The notes under the pieces were generated by a model. It had not been told where the DNA came from. It saw nothing but the letters and a program-made list of their open reading frames with translations, and ran no database searches. Shown one piece after another: positions 17,145 to 25,689 of a DNA stretch of 55,745 nt; position 1 is the first letter of the stretch, and each line of letters opens with the position of its first letter. Origin of the DNA: Bacillus sp. IITD106 (GTDB lineage: Bacteria; Bacillota; Bacilli; Bacillales; Bacillaceae_C); assembly GCF_019459225.1 (NCBI RefSeq), contig NZ_JAIAZY010000031.1:1-55745 (forward strand), written 5' to 3'. A program made the translations under genes and the position numbers.

Positions 17145-18020
17145 TCACACTTCCACTTGTAAATCATCGCGGTATTCATATAAAAAGACATCTTCCAAAT
17201 GTGGAATAACAGGCACCCAATCCTTGTCCATTTCTCCTTTATGAACAAAACGCACCAATACATTTCCACCTTCCTGCTTTTCGCCGATAAGTGTGTATTT
17301 CTTACGAAAATTCTCCAATTCATCATTCGTTATGGAAGTTTCATAAATAAATCCATCAAGCGTATCGCAAATAGTTTGAGCTGTGTCTTTAAATAGAATT
17401 TCATGATTTTTTATCATGATCACTTGATTAGCGATTGATTCAATATCTGAAACGATATGGGTAGAAATGATAATCAGTCGGTCTCTGGATAAGCCGGTCA
17501 AAAGCTGACGGAATCTTGCTCTTTCCTTTGGGTCAAGACCAGCTGTCGGCTCATCCAAAATCAATATTTTGGGGTCATTTAATAACGCCTGTGCAATGCC
17601 AACACGCTGAATCATCCCACCGGAAAACTTCCTCATTTTTTTATTGGCGACATCACTAAGCGCCACTTTTTCGAGTAGCTCATGAATGATAGGCAATGCC
17701 GTTTTTTTGTCAATTCCTTTTAAAGCCGCAAGATACAATAAATACTGCTTTGGTGAGTAATGCTTATAAAACCCGAAGTTTTGCGGCAAGTATCCAAGAA
17801 TATCACGGTAATCCTCATCAAGATCGACTATATTTGTTCCGTTATATAGGATTTCACCATTTGTTGGGGAAATGAGGGTAACGAGCATTTTAATTAATGT
17901 CGTTTTCCCAGCACCGTTTGGAGCGAGAAGCCCATAAATACCTTTATCAAATTCAAGGTTTATTTGTTTTAAAGCGGTAAAATCACCATACTGTTTACTA
18001 ACATCTTTTACGACCAACAT
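17145..18020 (-). CDS. ABC transporter ATPase
   Basis: 291 aa. Walker A GLLAPNGAGKTTL (about 33-45), Q-loop YLPQNFGFY, signature FSGGMIQRVGIAQAL, Walker B LILDEPTAGLDP and H-loop STHIVSD. The NFGFYKHYSPKQYLLYLA stretch is common in ATPases of small Bacillus exporters used for antibiotic resistance or immunity. Start ATG 18020 with GGAGGGAG 9 bp upstream, beginning 1 bp after the previous stop. Confidence 0.9.
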   Translation of the reverse strand: MLVVKDVSKQYGDFTALKQINLEFDKGIYGLLAPNGAGKTTLIKMLVTLISPTNGEILYNGTNIVDLDEDYRDILGYLPQNFGFYKHYSPKQYLLYLAALKGIDKKTALPIIHELLEKVALSDVANKKMRKFSGGMIQRVGIAQALLNDPKILILDEPTAGLDPKERARFRQLLTGLSRDRLIIISTHIVSDIESIANQVIMIKNHEILFKDTAQTICDTLDGFIYETSITNDELENFRKKYTLIGEKQEGGNVLVRFVHKGEMDKDWVPVIPHLEDVFLYEYRDDLQVEV

Positions 18021-18021
18021 A

Positions 18022-18783
18022 TTAAAAAACTCCCTCCGCTGGTTTCATTCGGACCAGCTTGCTTAAGTAAAGAACATACAGAATAATGCTGCCGGCAAGG
18101 ACGATTCCATAGATAAAAATCGGAATGGTCATCAGAAAATGAATATAGGCTTGATTGTTTACAAAACTAAAGACGATATTAAGTCCAATCCAACCGCCTC
18201 CGACTTGAAGGGCAGTAAATCCTGAACGACCTTTCATGTATACCATTAGAAAAATAACTGAAAACAAGAATAGGGCAGTCGTCGAGATCATGAATGTTCT
18301 AAAAAACTGTAAAGTGTCGTATAAGGAAACAAGAGAAATAATGCTAATTGTATTCACGATGATGGAAATCACACTAAAATTGAACATCCGAAAGGCTGCC
18401 ACTTGATACAGGTTATATTTTGCAACCATCTCCACCTCAAAGGTCGCACTATGCTTCTTATGGAAAAGGTCATAAAGTGATAAGGCCATAAAAAGGAGAG
18501 GTGAAATCAAAAAGACAAACCCATATACATCTGTTTCATTTACATTGGATGGCTCAGTAATGGTCAAAAATAAAAAAATCAAGACAGCCATCGCGGATAA
18601 GGTTACTAAGATCCCATCCTTCGGGTTCGTAAATAAATATCGAAATCCGATTTCCCTGTATAGATTCAGCAAAAAAGAGGGGAAGGATTCTTTTCGTTTC
18701 ACTCCAGCTCTGACAATCGTTTTAATTTCTTTTCGAACGATCTCATCATCAGGCATAGGAATATGGAATTTTTCTTTAGACAT
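18022..18783 (-). CDS. membrane protein coupled to the ECF sigma factor (candidate anti-sigma)
   Basis: 253 aa. A cytosolic N-terminal segment of about 55 residues (MSKEKFHIPMPDDEIVRKEI onward, basic) is followed by six predicted helices starting with ILVTLSAMAVLIFLFLTI. The start ATG 18783 lies inside the sigma-factor stop region (ATGTCTAA overlap of 8 bp), so translation is coupled. The position directly after an ECF sigma gene is where anti-sigma factors usually sit, but there is no zinc ZAS motif, so it would be a different type. It could instead be an extra transporter subunit. No known family name recognised. Confidence 0.65.
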   Translation of the reverse strand: MSKEKFHIPMPDDEIVRKEIKTIVRAGVKRKESFPSFLLNLYREIGFRYLFTNPKDGILVTLSAMAVLIFLFLTITEPSNVNETDVYGFVFLISPLLFMALSLYDLFHKKHSATFEVEMVAKYNLYQVAAFRMFNFSVISIIVNTISIISLVSLYDTLQFFRTFMISTTALFLFSVIFLMVYMKGRSGFTALQVGGGWIGLNIVFSFVNNQAYIHFLMTIPIFIYGIVLAGSIILYVLYLSKLVRMKPAEGVF

Positions 18784-19330
18784 GACGATGCACCTGCATT
18801 TCCTTTTTAATGAATTTGATGGCCGCATAGTATCTTGTTTTGACGGTAGATAGTGGAGCTTGTACCATTTCAGCAATTTCCTGCAGAGTGTACTCTCCAA
18901 ATAGCTTTAGGCGGACAATTTGTTGCGAGTTTGTCTCCAATCGGTTAATAATCGAGGTGATTTTTTCAACATCCTCTTTGAATTCAAAGGATACCGTCAT
19001 ATCTTCGGTACCTTCAAAATCATGCCCCTCCAATGACTCCGTCAGCTTCTGATATTGATAGTTTTTCGAGCGAAAATAATCGACCAATCGATTGGATGCG
19101 ATTCTATAAAGCCAAGTCCGAAAAGACGCTTTTTTATCATCGAATTGTCCGATTGACTTTAGTACGCTTATAAAAATTTCCTGAGTTAGATCAAGAGAAA
19201 GGTCGGAATCAATTGTCTGCTTGTATACAAAGGCATACATTTCCCGATAGTATTTAGAAATTAGCTCATTAGCGGCTTCATGGCTGCCATTTTTCTTTAT
19301 TTTCTTAATCCAGCGCTGTTCTTGTTTCAT
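18776..19330 (-). CDS. ECF-type sigma factor
   Basis: 184 aa. Region 2: LISKYYREMYAFVYKQTIDS, LDLTQEIFISVLKSI and ASFRTWLYRIASNRLVDYFR; region 4: LFGEYTLQEIAEMVQAPLST and VKTRYYAAIKFIKKEM. First gene of a five-gene operon with a membrane protein, ATPase and two permeases. Such arrangements (for example SigY-YxlCDEFG in B. subtilis) usually respond to envelope stress or peptides. AGAAGG precedes the start at a spacing of 11. A candidate autoregulatory promoter lies upstream. Confidence 0.88.
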   Translation of the reverse strand: MKQEQRWIKKIKKNGSHEAANELISKYYREMYAFVYKQTIDSDLSLDLTQEIFISVLKSIGQFDDKKASFRTWLYRIASNRLVDYFRSKNYQYQKLTESLEGHDFEGTEDMTVSFEFKEDVEKITSIINRLETNSQQIVRLKLFGEYTLQEIAEMVQAPLSTVKTRYYAAIKFIKKEMQVHRHV

Positions 19331-19355
19331 CGTCTCACTGCCTTCTAACCGTATA

Positions 19356-19383
19356 TTCGTAAGCAGAGGAAAAAAAGTTTTAA
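19356..19383 (-). promoter_or_regulatory. candidate ECF autoregulatory promoter
   Basis: On the minus strand TTAAAAC (19383-19377) is followed after 17 bp by CGAATA. This resembles ECF promoters with an AAC motif and a CG-type -10, and it lies just upstream of the sigma gene. It is a visual match only. Confidence 0.4.
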
Positions 19384-19537
19384 TAAAATCAAATAAATTT
19401 TATCCTACTCCTGGGTAAATGAAAAAGTTTCTTATGCTAAACGCTAAATATCAAAGAAAATTTTTCTTGTAAATGTTGGGCTAGTTACAATGTTGGAAAG
19501 TATTTCGTGAAGAAAATTTATTAAAAGGGGATGGAAA

Positions 19538-19696
19538 ATGAAGTATATTAAAGAGAATTCAATATTATTAATAATGATGAGGGAAAGAAAGATTGATTCA
19601 TATGTTGCAGGAATTCACGAATTACTCCAAATCAAAGGAATTTGAAGAAAGACGATTAAATTGAGGAATTAAATAAAGCATTGACTCAAGGTTAAT
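19538..19696 (+). pseudogene. possible remnant of a small gene
   Basis: An ATG at 19538 with AAAGGGGATGG upstream opens a 35-codon frame ending in IHELLQIKGI. A downstream piece in a different frame reads EELNKALTQG before a stop at 19696 and a terminator. The two pieces together look like one short helical protein broken by small indels. The family is not recognised and coding status is doubtful. Confidence 0.3.
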
Positions 19697-19697
19697 A

Positions 19698-19726
19698 AAA
19701 GCAAAAGTGCTAGACTTTTGCTTTTT
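19698..19726. terminator. bidirectional terminator
   Basis: AAAGCAAAAGT (19698-19708) and ACTTTTGCTTT (19713-19723) form a perfect 11-bp stem with a GCTA loop and T-rich flank. It overlaps the 3' end of the minus-strand dehydrogenase gene. Apart from this and the possible remnant, 19384-19697 holds nothing recognisable. Confidence 0.8.
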
Positions 19727-20270
19727 AAGGTCTCATATCCCAAGGTTCTACCGTTCCAATGATATGGACAGACTGGTCTTGTGTGATGGCTTTTATAACT
19801 CCGGCTGATATTTCCTGATGGGTAAGCCAACGAGAGCGGTTATGTTCAATGATAAATCCAAGCTGGACCTGCCGATAGAGACATGAAGCAGGCACTTTTA
19901 CTTGATTAATGACTTCTTGAAGATTCGTACTGCTTCCTAGAATGTGAAACAGTCGCCAAGGCCGCTCAAATAGTTTATTTTCTTCCGCGATAATCGGCAG
20001 TACATGTTCAGCTCCAGAGTGAATCCAAGCTACTACAATCTCAAAAGGACCGTTCTCTTTGATTAATTGCTGTATTTGAGCTCTAAACGAATCTTCATCT
20101 CGATAATTGACCAAAGCTGGAGTAATCGTTGCTGGACGGTCCACCCGCTTAATAAGTTCGTCCATCCGCTTTTCGTTCCGAGCAACAATAGAGACATGAT
20201 ATTCATTAGAAAGAAATATAGAGACGTCGGTCAACATTCCAGTCCCGCCGATGATGAGGGCATGCTTCAA
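19725..20270 (-). CDS. short-chain dehydrogenase-like Rossmann protein
   Basis: 181 aa. N-terminal nucleotide-binding motif MKHALIIGGTGMLTDVSIFL, then VSIVARNEKRMDEL, as in SDR proteins. The usual catalytic YxxxK pair is not evident; a Tyr lies in SCLYRQVQLGF, so it may be a divergent or non-enzymatic member. Short compared with the roughly 250 aa usual for SDR. The start is TTG 20270 with GGGAGGTGA at 6 bp. The small membrane-protein gene lies 5 bp upstream on the same strand, so the two are probably co-transcribed. Confidence 0.75.
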   Translation of the reverse strand: MKHALIIGGTGMLTDVSIFLSNEYHVSIVARNEKRMDELIKRVDRPATITPALVNYRDEDSFRAQIQQLIKENGPFEIVVAWIHSGAEHVLPIIAEENKLFERPWRLFHILGSSTNLQEVINQVKVPASCLYRQVQLGFIIEHNRSRWLTHQEISAGVIKAITQDQSVHIIGTVEPWDMRP

Positions 20271-20275
20271 CTAGA

Positions 20276-20476
20276 TCACCTCCCAAGGATAAAGCCTATT
20301 AATTTTTGACTACTAATAATAGAAAAGGCTAATAAAAAAGGGAGGATGATAAAAATAAAGATCAGATTGAAGGAAGACCCAACTCCTCCTAGTCCAATTG
20401 TGTTAGCGACAACTTGAATTATTTTAAAATAAATAAAAATGAATACAACACTAAGGAAAATTTTTACCAATGACAT
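20276..20476 (-). CDS. small membrane protein, two helices
   Basis: 66 aa, highly hydrophobic: helix 1 VKIFLSVVFIFIYFKIIQVV, helix 2 FNLIFIFIILPFLLAFSII, ending QKLIGFILGR. AGGTGAG lies 6 bp before ATG. Upstream partner of the dehydrogenase-like gene. No family recognised. Confidence 0.6.
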   Translation of the reverse strand: MSLVKIFLSVVFIFIYFKIIQVVANTIGLGGVGSSFNLIFIFIILPFLLAFSIISSQKLIGFILGR

Positions 20477-20594
20477 GGTCTCACCTACGTTATGATTGTA
20501 TTAACTATATTGTGGCAGAAAAATCTGTAAACTTCAATCTAGTCCGTTAAGGTATTATCATAGTGTTAAAATACGTGTGAAAGAAGCTGAGAAA

Positions 20595-21050
20595 ATGGAG
20601 GTAAGCATTACAAAAGATTACGAACTAATCGCAAAACTAAATAAATCTGTCCATGATCTTCATGTCGAGTTGTACCCTAATTATTTCAAAGAATATGATT
20701 TTAATAAGGTTAGCAGCTTCTTTAATGGGCTCATCCAAAAGGACAATCAGTTATTTTTGCTGTTGAAAAACGAGGATGAGACTGTAGGATATGCATGGAT
20801 AGAAGTGAAAGAATACCCGGAAAATGTCTTTAAAAAAGGATATAAATCTGTATATGTTCATCAATTAAATGTCTTAAGACCTAATCAAGGGCTAGGCTCT
20901 GTGTTAATGGATAAAATTTACAATATTGCAAAAGAGCAAAAGATAAAATTGGTTGAGGTCGATTATTGGGCGAATAATCAAGTAGCTGAGAGATTTTATC
21001 AGAAGCAGGGCTTTACGACATATCGGGAGTTTTTATATAAGGAGTTGTAA
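20595..21050 (+). CDS. GNAT N-acetyltransferase
   Basis: About 151 aa. The acetyl-CoA-binding signature is seen as VHQLNVLRPNQGLGSVLMDK (about 98-117), followed by the VDYWANNQVAERFYQKQGF strand-helix common to GNAT C-termini. The acceptor is unknown. ATG 20595 is preferred over an in-frame GTG at 20577, although neither has a strong ribosome site. Confidence 0.85.
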   Translation: MEVSITKDYELIAKLNKSVHDLHVELYPNYFKEYDFNKVSSFFNGLIQKDNQLFLLLKNEDETVGYAWIEVKEYPENVFKKGYKSVYVHQLNVLRPNQGLGSVLMDKIYNIAKEQKIKLVEVDYWANNQVAERFYQKQGFTTYREFLYKEL

Positions 21051-21052
21051 GA

Positions 21053-21084
21053 AGGGATAAAAAAGCTAAGAATTATCCCTTTTT
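21053..21084. terminator. terminator between convergent genes
   Basis: AGGGATAA (21053-21060) pairs with TTATCCCT (21073-21080), followed by T5. Confidence 0.75.
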
Positions 21085-21110
21085 ATTCTTGGAGCAAAGT
21101 AGTCATCAAT

Positions 21111-21836
21111 TTATTTTTTTCCTTTGGATAAGAACCATCCACCAATAGCAATTAGAAGCATAACCGCCCAAAAGATTGTGTTCCATATAGGACCTTCGAC
21201 AAATTCATGTGAAATAATGTGTAAAGCTGGATGTGCAAGAGTATGCATTAATAACTTAACCCCGACCCAGCCTACAATTAACATCGCTGCTGTTTCCAAA
21301 CTAGGGCGTGTCGTCAAAATCCTTACGAAGAATCCGGCTGCGAATCGAATGACGATTAACCCTGCAATCGCACCTATTATAATGACAATAAACTTTGCGC
21401 CATCCATACCTCCTATTTGAAACACAGGTGTATCAGGCAATGCAATAACTAGAGCCACTGCTGCTAATATAGAATCAATCGCAAAAGCTATGTCTGCCAA
21501 TGCAATTTGTGTAACAGTCCAGGCATAACTTTTCCCACGCATCTCTTTATTTTTGTTTCTTTTAAGTAAATGTTTTAAAGCGATGAAAATTAAGTAAGCT
21601 GCTCCAATTGCCTGAACCTGCCATACGTGAAAAAGGTATGAAATAATGAAAATGGCACCAATCCTAAATATAAAAGCCAATAACAAGCCAATATTTATTG
21701 CTTTTTTTTGCTGATTTTCTGGTAAATGCTTTGCCATAATAGCTAAAACTAGAGCATTATCAGCAGATAATAAACCTTCCAAAAAAATTAAAACAAGTAA
21801 AACCCATCCGTATTCTAGTAATAATGATATCTCCAT
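21111..21836 (-). CDS. TerC-family integral membrane protein
   Basis: 241 aa with about seven helices. The TerC hallmarks are EGLLSADNALVLAIMAKHL (about 20-38) and ALADIAFAIDSILAAVALV (about 112-130), with the conserved intramembrane acidic residues. Related Bacillus proteins (YkoY/YceF/YjbE) are linked to Mn2+ export during secretion or to tellurite tolerance. No yybP-ykoY manganese riboswitch is present in the 99-bp upstream gap. AGGTGA precedes the ATG. Confidence 0.9.
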   Translation of the reverse strand: MEISLLLEYGWVLLVLIFLEGLLSADNALVLAIMAKHLPENQQKKAINIGLLLAFIFRIGAIFIISYLFHVWQVQAIGAAYLIFIALKHLLKRNKNKEMRGKSYAWTVTQIALADIAFAIDSILAAVALVIALPDTPVFQIGGMDGAKFIVIIIGAIAGLIVIRFAAGFFVRILTTRPSLETAAMLIVGWVGVKLLMHTLAHPALHIISHEFVEGPIWNTIFWAVMLLIAIGGWFLSKGKK

Positions 21837-21935
21837 ATGTCACCTGAATTCATATTTATATTAGGAAATTGTGGTTGAAGCATTTATCAACAAGCTTGAA
21901 TCTAAAATATAATGCCCTTGTAGCAACTGCCTTAT

Positions 21936-22973
21936 TCAGCCGATTCGTCCTTTAATATCCCACTCAAACCATCTTCCGTGCCCGTCCGTTTCTCCAATGA
22001 CATGACATTCATCTCGACCGTTCACGTAGGAGTCGAGATGAAGCTTACGATCCCACATATTGTTGTAAAGATGAAATACATCCCTCTGTGATCCAAGTGA
22101 TTTAATAATTTCTAAGAGTTTGTGCTTTAAAGCTTCCGGCATCTGATTTGCCACATGGGTATGGAAGATGCAAATGGCACTATCTTCGGGAGTCTGCTTA
22201 GCAATCTCGGGTAATAACGACACTCCATCCCCTTCAATTAAATCTACTGGGTTTTCGATAAAAAGTTGAGCAGCTTTTTCAAAAAGCTTCACTCGATCTC
22301 GATGTTCAGGCCAAATGAGCGACTTAAGCCAAAGTGCATTTTCCGGGACTGTAATATCACAAACATGCAGATCTAACCCAACTCTCGATGCAACAGGTGG
22401 GATATTTTCTAAGTATGCAGGAAATTGTTCACCCCGAATTTCTGAAGTGATGAGCACCTTGGAAGTCTTATTTCCAAATAGAAGATTGTTGCCATAGGAA
22501 TAGCAATACTGATCCCATAGCAGCTGCAGCCCAGCACTCGTTCCAATTTCTATTAAGGATAAAGGCTTTTTCACCTTGTCAAACATATAGCAAAAGCTTG
22601 GGTACAAATACGCACTGCGCCGTACTTCATTCGTTTGTACTCTTTTCGTTTGCAAAAGCTCAATGACTTCACTTTTATAAAGTAGGCAGAAATCTTTAAA
22701 TTGAGGAAAAATACTCTTAAAGTCGCGTGGACTTTCTACGATACTAGGATAATATTCTCTTAAAGGATGCTCAAGACCCAATTGTAAAAGGTAATGGACA
22801 GCTCCTAAAAATAAGTTAGGAATTGGTTGTCCTTCTTGCGCATGAGAGCTAAGCTCAAGCAAGTCCCGATCTTCGGAGATGTTTAACGACAAATATTCAT
22901 ATAAAGGGCTTGAGTCTTTGCACTCACGTTCCGCAAAGGTTTGACATCGATTAGATAGTTGAGTGATCTCCAT
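21936..22973 (-). CDS. DUF2332 family protein
   Basis: 345 aa. The motif SLIEIGTSAGLQLLWDQYCY (about 138-157) and the later LIEGDGVSLLPEIA and FHTHVANQMP segments match the DUF2332 pattern, which looks like a class I SAM-binding fold (EIGxSAGL). The biochemical role is not known to me. Strong AAAGGAGG 6 bp before ATG. Stands alone. Confidence 0.8.
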   Translation of the reverse strand: MEITQLSNRCQTFAERECKDSSPLYEYLSLNISEDRDLLELSSHAQEGQPIPNLFLGAVHYLLQLGLEHPLREYYPSIVESPRDFKSIFPQFKDFCLLYKSEVIELLQTKRVQTNEVRRSAYLYPSFCYMFDKVKKPLSLIEIGTSAGLQLLWDQYCYSYGNNLLFGNKTSKVLITSEIRGEQFPAYLENIPPVASRVGLDLHVCDITVPENALWLKSLIWPEHRDRVKLFEKAAQLFIENPVDLIEGDGVSLLPEIAKQTPEDSAICIFHTHVANQMPEALKHKLLEIIKSLGSQRDVFHLYNNMWDRKLHLDSYVNGRDECHVIGETDGHGRWFEWDIKGRIG

Positions 22974-23086
22974 TTTTGCCTCCTTTTAATTACAAAAATT
23001 AAGAACAGATAAGGGAAAGATACAAAAAAGTAGGTATGAAGAAGAGTGAATCTATAGATTACCTGATAGAACGTCTTCTCTATAAA

Positions 23087-23635
23087 TTATTTAAATAAAT
23101 GTAAGGGTTGATCTTCCCAGATCTGAACTTCAATATATCTTTCAGGTCCATACTTTCCATCTTTATTCCATTCTTGAGGAAATCCATATAATTTTACTAA
23201 CTTTGAGATTTCTTCAATTGTATAAACTTGACCTCTGTATGGCTTTCCATCCTGAAATCTCATCGCCGGAAATGAATCTCCATATGTAAAACTAAGTGAT
23301 TTTGGATCCAGTCTGTCTATGGGAATTTTTATCTCCATTCCTTCTTTAAACCATTCCTTTACCCAAGGACATTCTCCTAAAATAAAATAATGCGGAAATT
23401 GTTTCTTCGGTTCACCCCCTTTTTCTATAAATATTATTCTAATCTTTTGCTCTATTTCTCTACGTATTTCCAAATAATTATCAGTTCGTTTAGCGGCAAA
23501 AGTATTATTTTCCTTTTGAAGTTTTTTTAATATTTTTTCGGCATTATTAATATCAAGTTCAGATAGATTTTTTAAGGGACCAGTATTTCGTTCATAATAA
23601 TGATAGAGATAAGGTGTTTTCGTGAAAAATTCCAT
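23087..23635 (-). CDS. hypothetical protein
   Basis: 182 aa, soluble, charged. It contains HYFILGECPWVKEWFKEGME and GKPYRGQVYTIEEISKLVKL; the C-terminus reads EVQIWEDQPLHLFK. GGGAG precedes the ATG. I recognise no catalytic motif or named family. Codon use looks normal, so it is likely a real gene. Confidence 0.6.
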   Translation of the reverse strand: MEFFTKTPYLYHYYERNTGPLKNLSELDINNAEKILKKLQKENNTFAAKRTDNYLEIRREIEQKIRIIFIEKGGEPKKQFPHYFILGECPWVKEWFKEGMEIKIPIDRLDPKSLSFTYGDSFPAMRFQDGKPYRGQVYTIEEISKLVKLYGFPQEWNKDGKYGPERYIEVQIWEDQPLHLFK

Positions 23636-23685
23636 AAATTTTCTCCCAACATATTATTAGATTGGATTTCTTTAATTTTTTTCTT

Positions 23686-23911
23686 TTATAATAATACAAG
23701 TAGAATGCTGCAAATGAGAGCAACTCCAACAAAGGTAAATACAAAAAAGGTAGGTTCTTCTGCGTACCCAAACGCTACTTCAGAATCTAAACAGATTGAG
23801 TTTATTAGGTGTATAATTTTTAGTAAGAAAATAGCCATATAGAATAGGTCCGCCAAAATATATTAAATGCAGCGCAAAGGATGCAAGTATTGCTTGAATC
23901 AAAGTTTTCAT
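23686..23911 (-). pseudogene. small two-helix membrane protein gene broken by a frameshift
   Basis: From ATG 23911 the minus strand encodes MKTLIQAILASFALHLIYFG and GPILYGYFLTKNYTPNKLN, then stops at FRF. Shifting by one base near 23787-23795 continues as LDSEVAFGYAEEPTFFVFTF with a second helix VGVALICSILLVLL and a stop at 23686. The combined length is 226 nt, one more than a multiple of three, consistent with a single inserted base in a gene of about 74 codons. It may be a true pseudogene or a sequencing indel. Confidence 0.65.
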
Positions 23912-23982
23912 ATACTACATACCTTTCGAAATGCTATATTTCTAGTATAATACCTTCATTATGAAAAAACAGGTGATAAAGG

Positions 23983-24387
23983 ATGATTCATCATATTGAG
24001 TTATACGTTTCCGATTTGAAAAAGTCCATTGATTTTTGGGGGTGGCTTCTTGAGGAGATGGGATATAGCGTTTATCAAAAATGGGATAAGGGTCAGAGTT
24101 GGAAGCAGGGGGAAACGTATATCGTTTTCGTTCAGGCAGAGGAGCGGTTTTTAGATATTCCGTACCATCGCTGCCGTGTTGGACTGAACCATTTAGCATT
24201 TCATGGGAAGTCCCGTCAGCATGTCGATGAAATGACGGCCAAGCTGGAAGAGAGGAAGGTTAAAATCCTTTATAAAGATAAACATCCTTTTGCGGGTGGG
24301 CCAGATTATTACGCAGTGTTTTTTGAAGATCCAGATCGAATAAAAGTCGAGATCGTAGCCCCAGAAAGTGGATGCGAGAATAAATGA
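23983..24387 (+). CDS. VOC-family glyoxalase/dioxygenase-like protein
   Basis: 134 aa, one VOC unit pair: MIHHIELYVSDLKKSIDFWG at the start, GLNHLAFHGKSRQHVDEMTA in the middle and YYAVFFEDPDRIKVEIVAPE near the end. The metal ligands of the family are plausibly His4, His71 and the Glu in IKVEIVAP. The substrate is unknown. AGGTGATAAAGG precedes the ATG. Its stop overlaps the start of the TPR gene (ATGA), so the two are translationally coupled. Confidence 0.85.
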   Translation: MIHHIELYVSDLKKSIDFWGWLLEEMGYSVYQKWDKGQSWKQGETYIVFVQAEERFLDIPYHRCRVGLNHLAFHGKSRQHVDEMTAKLEERKVKILYKDKHPFAGGPDYYAVFFEDPDRIKVEIVAPESGCENK

Positions 24388-24866
24388 AACAGCTGGAGGA
24401 AGCGATTGAGCTAAGAAATAGTGGAAAGCATGTGGAAGCAAATGAACTCCTTGTTCGCCTTGCCGACCAGTTTCCAAACAACGCAGAAATGCAATATCAT
24501 TGTGCTTGGAGTTTCGATGTTTTAGGCAGGGAATCCGAGGCAGTACTTTATTATGAATTGGCCATAAAATTAGGGTTAAATGATTCAGATGCAAAAGGAG
24601 CATACCTTGGCTTGGGTAGTACATATCGAGCACTTGGAGAATATGAAAAAGCGAGAAAAGTGCTGGAAGAGGGTATGAATCGTTTTCCAGACCATCTGGC
24701 GCTGAAGGTTTTTCATGCCATGACGCTGTACAATGTAAAAGAGTATGAAAAGGCAATGGAAATTTTATTACTAACCCTCACACAGACGAGTTCTGATGAA
24801 TCTATTCAGTCGTATAGAAAAGCAATTGAATTTTACGCCAAAAACTTAAATGAAATATGGAAATAA
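24384..24866 (+). CDS. tetratricopeptide-repeat protein
   Basis: 160 aa of TPR-like helices: MKQLEEAIELRNSGKHVEAN, MQYHCAWSFDVLGRESEAVL, AYLGLGSTYRALGEYEKARK and HAMTLYNVKEYEKAMEILL. It resembles short cytosolic TPR proteins of Bacillus that act as scaffolds; the partner is unknown. Starts within the stop codon of the VOC gene. A strong terminator follows. Confidence 0.85.
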   Translation: MKQLEEAIELRNSGKHVEANELLVRLADQFPNNAEMQYHCAWSFDVLGRESEAVLYYELAIKLGLNDSDAKGAYLGLGSTYRALGEYEKARKVLEEGMNRFPDHLALKVFHAMTLYNVKEYEKAMEILLLTLTQTSSDESIQSYRKAIEFYAKNLNEIWK

Positions 24867-24870
24867 CAAA

Positions 24871-24900
24871 GGTTGTCGATTTGCATTAATCGACAACCCC
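24871..24900. terminator. bidirectional terminator
   Basis: GGTTGTCGATT (24871-24881) and AATCGACAACC (24888-24898) form a perfect 11-bp stem. The distal arm overlaps the 3' end of the convergent HAD phosphatase gene. Confidence 0.85.
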
Positions 24901-25674
24901 AAGTGTTTTTAGTCCATTATAGACCCCTGAATCTGTGACTGCGGTCGTTTTTCGGTTTCCGTACGCGAACAAATCTGGATTTGCGTTACCCATTGCGAAG
25001 CCTTCTCCCACAGCAGACAACATTTCCTTATCGTTCATCCCATCACCAAATGCAATCGCGGCTTCTTTTTCTATATTCATCACATGCAATATTTTCTTTA
25101 CGGCTTCTCCTTTATTAACTGTATCTCGGATAACATCATAGCAATGCCTCAAACCGTCGACATTTACTTGTGAAAAATGGTAGCTCGAATCAATCTCGTA
25201 TAACTCAACTTCCTCCGGTTGTAAATTGATTAACGTCGCACCTAATATTTGATCAGCGACATCTGTTGTGAACAATTCATTATATTTGGTTTGAAATTTA
25301 TCAATGAAAAGGTCCACATGTGGCGAATCCATTGAAGTGAAATAATTTTTCTCACTCGTATACAGGACGATTTCATGTCCATGCTTTTTAGCAATCGCAA
25401 CAAAATCCAACACAATTTCACGGCTCATCGGTTCATCTACAATTGTTTCGCCGTGGTATTTTGCGAGTGCACCATTATATCCAATGAAGGAATCAACATT
25501 CAGCTCATCCGCCAGATCAGCTATTTCATGGAGCGGTCTACCAGTAGCAAGAAAAACTTGAATCCCTTTCGATTGCGCCTGTAAAATCGCTTGTTTAGTG
25601 GATTCCTCATATGTGTGATCTAGTTTTAAGATCGTCCCGTCTATGTCTAAAAATAATGCTTTATAGTCTGTCAT
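24886..25674 (-). CDS. HAD-superfamily Cof-type phosphatase
   Basis: 262 aa. Motif I LFLDIDGTIL (DxDGT, about 8-17), motif II FLATGRP, motif III lysine in KGEAVKKIL and motif IV IAFGDGMNDKEML, with a type IIB cap between them: the Cof/YkrA layout. It probably dephosphorylates a sugar or nucleotide phosphate. AAGGAG precedes the ATG. Stands between convergent and codirectional neighbours; the S66 gene upstream ends 15 bp before it, so the two may share a transcript. Confidence 0.9.
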   Translation of the reverse strand: MTDYKALFLDIDGTILKLDHTYEESTKQAILQAQSKGIQVFLATGRPLHEIADLADELNVDSFIGYNGALAKYHGETIVDEPMSREIVLDFVAIAKKHGHEIVLYTSEKNYFTSMDSPHVDLFIDKFQTKYNELFTTDVADQILGATLINLQPEEVELYEIDSSYHFSQVNVDGLRHCYDVIRDTVNKGEAVKKILHVMNIEKEAAIAFGDGMNDKEMLSAVGEGFAMGNANPDLFAYGNRKTTAVTDSGVYNGLKTLGVVD

Positions 25675-25689
25675 TCGAATCTCCTTAAC

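Noticed and set aside
21837-21935. yybP-ykoY manganese riboswitch before the TerC-family gene
   Set aside because: The gap is only 99 bp and lacks the conserved riboswitch sequences.
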